This document shows, one piece after another, positions 59,983 through 64,000 of a stretch of DNA of 64,000 nucleotides. The notes beneath the pieces are model-generated. The model made no database searches. It had not been told where the DNA came from and saw only the letters and a program-made list of their open reading frames with translations. The position numbers were made by a program, and so were the translations under genes. Each line of letters begins with the position of its first letter. The first letter of the stretch is position 1. Source of the stretch: Henckelia pumila (Eukaryota; Streptophyta; Magnoliopsida; Lamiales; Gesneriaceae); assembly GCF_033568475.1 (NCBI RefSeq), contig NC_133120.1, forward strand, positions 86,074,151 through 86,138,150, given 5' to 3'.

Positions 59983-62731
59983 ATGGCGGCGGCGGGTGCT
60001 GGGAGGGCCATTGCGCTGTCACAGCCGGTGACCTTCGTGACGGGCAACGTGAAAAAGCTTGAAGAAGTCCGTGAAATCCTCGGCAATTCTATTCCGTTTC
60101 GTTCCCTCAGACTCGAATGTATGTTGATTAATTACAGCAACATCTTACTAGAGTGTGTATTTTGTGTTGATTTTCACCTTCCTTTTGCTTTTGTTTTTTT
60201 TTTTTTGTACAGTGCCAGAACTGCAAGGTGAACCTGAAGAGATTTCAAAAGAGAAGGCTCGATTAGCCGCCAAGGAGGTGACCATTTCATATTGATGTGC
60301 ATGCGACATGTCTGTGAAAACGTTTGTGAGGAAAACATAATTATATTGTGTGTCTGTGAATGCGTTTGATCATGTAAATTTTTTTTTGAAAAATTGAAGG
60401 TGAATGGACCTGTGCTGGTGGAGGACACATGTCTTTGTTTCAATGCGCTCAAGGGATTACCAGGTAATTTAAATGTATGATCTTGATTTGATTTATGGCG
60501 GAATATGATTTTGGATAATGTTTTGGTGTCAAGGATTGGTGTTCAGAAATAGAAATGGTTACAATAAGTTTGACTGGCCCTTTTATCAAATATACAATAC
60601 CACAAATCCCTTGGATGATTCAATCACCAATATTGATTTTTTAACTTATTGATTCTTTTTTCTGTCTGTGTAATTGACGGAATCTTTCAACAATTTCGCA
60701 GGGCCATACATGTAAGTTTGTCTAGGATGCTTTTCTTTCTGCAAGGTGGCCTTCTCTCCTAAAACTACCAAAGTTTTACTGAATGTTGATATCTGATAGG
60801 TTTGATCATGCTTCACGAATAAGAAACACTGCTAATGCAGTAAGTTAATGTGGAAATTTGTATATGGAAGATGTTTATTTTTGTTTGTTGTTCCTTGCTT
60901 TTCTTAGAGCTGGGTATAATTATATAATCGTAATGACTATTTACCGTGAAAATGACAAAGTGAAGTTTGCTGAAAAAAATGTTTGGTTGGCAATAGAATC
61001 AAGTTTCTCATCCTCTCTGCAATGAACAAGAGTGTGACTCTTTCACCGACAAATAGCGGCATCACAGTTGCCACTCTTTTTTCTAATGGAATTTCTTTCT
61101 CATCAGGAAGCTAACTAAGAATTAAATTCAGGCTCAAGCTCAAGCTCGAGTTAGACTTGAATCATGTTCTCATCCATACTTCTGCTTGTAATACAGAGGC
61201 TATCTCTTGTGAGATTTCAGTTGTCTATAAAATGTCAATTTGATTATTTATTGTGAAGAGAAATTCAGACTTGTTTATAAGCTCCCATATTTCTGCTGAA
61301 GGGATCAGTTGCTGGTAATATTATTAGATCACAAGTCCCAAATCTTGGATCTTTATAGGTGAAACCTCAAGAATCACAAGAAAGTTGAACATTGGAAGCT
61401 AGGAAATTAAGAGACTTCGTTGAAATTTTTCGTTTGAAATTTTGTAAAAAGGCTAATTTTCCGTCACTTATGATGGCCATCTTATTCAAGTAACATCAAC
61501 CATTTTCAGCTGCCCCTTGTTTCTTCTGAAAGTAAGGAAAATGATGAGACAAAATAAAACAAAAGTATTTTTTGTGTTCGGGGGAGCATTTTCGGGATCT
61601 TAAGATTTCCAGATGTTGTTTATACTTTTATGACTGCCCTTGGATTATATCTCATTCTTATTTCCTGTTTTATATTTCTTTCTTTGCATGTGCTCTCCAA
61701 TTTTTTTCAAATTCCCAATGCACAAACTTCCTACATCATTTTTTTTAACCCTCTATATACCTCGTGAAAAAAAATATAGAAAAATCCAACGTTTTCCTTT
61801 CTTCTTTGATGATTGAGTTATGAAAAGGATAAAGCCTGTAGTGCAACTCATGTTTGGCTTTAATTTTATTATTTCATTGATTTTTCTTTCAAACTCCTCT
61901 GAATTTTATTAGGAGATTCTGACACATGATGGAATTCATGCTTTATGATATGTTCTATTCAAGATATTGATTTTGTTTACTTTCTTTGTGGAATATTCCA
62001 AAACCCTTCATTGTGCATAAATTTTCGATATTTTATCAGTACCGTAGTATTGTCACTGATTCTAACATTTTTTTGTGGCCCCAACTGAGTTTGAAACGAA
62101 AAATGTTGCAGCAAGTGGTTTCTGCAGAAGACTGGTCATGAAGGTGTTGCCAGTTTGATCCCTTCTTTGTAGTTTGTACTCCCAGTGTTAACTTCATCTT
62201 TACACTTGTCTCCAACTTTATTGAAGTCGCTCATGTTAATATTCTCTTACAGGTCTGAATAATTTATTGATGGCATATGACGATAAATCAGCATATGCTC
62301 TTTGTGTTTTCTCTCTAGCTCTTGGACCAAATGCGGATCCAATTACTTTTTCAGGGGAAACTTGGGTATTATTCTGCCATCCCGTTGTCTAAGTTAGAGT
62401 TCAGTGTCCTTATGATTAAATTATATTTTAGAGGCACTTTTCTAACTTGTACAAATGAAATTTCAGGGAAAGATAGTTCCTCCGAGAGGACCAAATGACT
62501 TTGGATGGGATCCAATCTTTCAACCCGATGGATATGATCAGACGTAGAGTCATTTCCCCTCTTAGTGCTCTTTGTTTGTATACTGCTGTGAAATATAAGC
62601 AACCGACGTGTGTTTGTTATAGGTATGCTGAAATGCCAAAGGAAGAGAAAAACAAGATTTCTCACCGTTCCAGGGCACTTGCACTGGTGAAATCACACTT
62701 TGCAGAGGCTGGATATATTTTTCAGACTTAA
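59983..62731 (+). CDS. Inosine triphosphate pyrophosphatase (ITPase, HAM1 family)
   Basis: Eight exons: 59983-60118, 60213-60277, 60400-60463, 60702-60711, 62112-62143, 62253-62365, 62467-62543 and 62623-62731. All join in frame with GT-AG introns to give 201 aa, the family's usual length. The enzyme hydrolyses ITP, dITP and XTP to the monophosphates, removing deaminated purines from the nucleotide pool. Visible motifs are the N-terminal [70 protein letters not shown] and the C-terminal [17 protein letters not shown]. Exon 4 has just 10 nt (GGCCATACAT) and is required to keep frame and to make the conserved GPYIKW. The following intron is 1.4 kb. It is probably cytosolic; the start is the first ATG of the frame. 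Confidence 0.94.
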
Positions 62732-64000
62732 CCAAGTTCTTAAAAGTGCAAGATTTACCCGATTTATATTTCATATTGAATTCTTTCAAAAATCACCGAT
62801 AACTTGTTTCGCTTAATATGTTGTTGATTGGAAGTGAAAGAATCTCTAGAATATTATGTTTATGCTCATGAAGGATTGGAAGTTGATCTTTCATGTCTAA
62901 AGTCCAGTCAAATTTACCAGAAAAATTAACTCTAGAATGTTTTTGAAGTTTAAATTTTGATGCAAGCCTTTGACCGCAAGGAGTTAGTACTACTTCCTTT
63001 CCTAATTTAAGTTAAGTTTTGTTTTATAAAATTAAACAAAAAACTTGCATATATCTTGCACCTATATCATTAGACAGAGTAAGGGTTTTTTTAAAAAAAA
63101 TGAGAAATATTCATGGGATGACTTGGTACAAGTTGGGAGTAAAATAAGTATGTTTTGGGAAAAATATTCATAAAATTAAAAACTTGCTGAGTGTATACAA
63201 GCTTGATCATTTTAGGACGCAAAAAGATTGGTCCCGTTTTCTTGTCTTTCACTCCCCTGAACACAGAAAACCATAATTTTATCTATATTTTTATCAAATT
63301 TTTTTCAAAATTTTAAATCAAATTATTACCTCAACCATTATTATTTAATCATATTTTTCTCTATGCTTCTCAAAAATAATTTTGTTATTTTGCGTTTTTT
63401 GTGATAATCATTTCACGATATGTGATACCATCTCAAATAAACTAAATCTTAAAAAATAAATAAATATAGAGTAAAATTTATTTTGATACACGAACTATTG
63501 GTAAAATGTCAAATTGGTACATGAACTATTGAAAATGGTTTAATTGGTACATAATCAACTTATAAAGTCAATTTTATCCTTTACCTACATTATTTTAAAA
63601 ACTAATGTTTTTGTTAAATTAAAATAGATAAACATTTTATCTTTTAAAATTATTTTATTAATACAATTATAAGCATAAATTTAAATTTATTTAAATTTTA
63701 TATTATAAACAAGGGAGCGTACTTATTGTACGAAACATTGTAAATATTAATTAATACGAACATGCACATACACATACACATACATATATATAAAAATTGA
63801 TAAATTATATATTCAAAAATAATAAATATTAAAACTATATAATAAAATATATTTTTTTGTTTATCTAGGTTATAATATTATTATTTATATTAATCAAAAT
63901 AAAAATGATATACATGTGTGTCTTTTCATTTATGATCTACAAATTACGTTGAATATTTTTCCGTATACATGATATATAATCTTATTTTTATAGTATAGTA
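62732..64000. other. Intergenic DNA, no gene seen
   Basis: AT-rich 3' flank of the ITPase gene. A short internally repeated sequence at about 63480-63560 (tggtacatgaactattg and variants) resembles dispersed plant repeats. Nothing else is recognised up to the window end. Confidence 0.5.

Overview
This window looks like a nuclear segment of a eudicot plant. It is AT-rich, its host genes have GT-AG introns, and it carries plant self-incompatibility S1-like (SPH) genes, a plant CX2CX18CX2C GATA factor, and nested Copia and Tekay/Del-type Gypsy LTR elements. I cannot name the species; an asterid is only a guess.

Left third (1-22 kb): nested mobile elements. A hAT-like non-autonomous element (695-1249) precedes a decayed plus-strand Copia pol. 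That pol is broken twice: by a small element with GGCGGAGCCA ends (about 2127-2311), and by an 18.6-kb minus-strand Copia element (2478-21116) flanked by the 5-bp duplication TATAT. Most of the second element is not coding. It is an array of a ~1.4-kb unit, with ten copies of the leader and nine copies of a 5'-truncated LTR. Each truncated LTR keeps a TATA box, the downstream R-U5 part and the tRNA-iMet primer binding site.

Middle (22-36.7 kb): an orphan exon resembling the C-terminus of a plant F-box protein, two SPH genes, and a complete, very young chromovirus (25977-35999). The chromovirus sits inside a fold-back MITE. Its gag and pol are separated by a stop codon lying in what appears to be a 195-bp GT-AG intron; removing the intron fuses gag to pol in frame. 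Another inverted-repeat element follows.

Right part (37-64 kb): ordinary host genes, with exon structures worked out by hand. They are a serine incorporator (Serinc) family membrane protein (12 coding exons, 426 aa), hydroxyethylthiazole kinase ThiM (2 exons, 282 aa, tail-to-tail with Serinc), a GATA transcription factor (2 exons, 235 aa), three more SPH genes on the minus strand, a 1004-aa protein resembling FLIP/FIRRM (7 exons), and an ITPase/HAM1 (8 exons, 201 aa). The last two are divergent across a ~490-bp intergenic region. A Tourist-type MITE and a SINE-like sequence lie in the long gap between the GATA gene and the SPH cluster.

The genes do not form a pathway. The two most notable signals are the tandem promoter-PBS-leader array inside the Copia element and the apparent splicing-controlled Gag/Gag-Pol arrangement of the Gypsy element. 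All exon joins, identities and family names come from reading the sequence and from memory; no alignment or database search was run.
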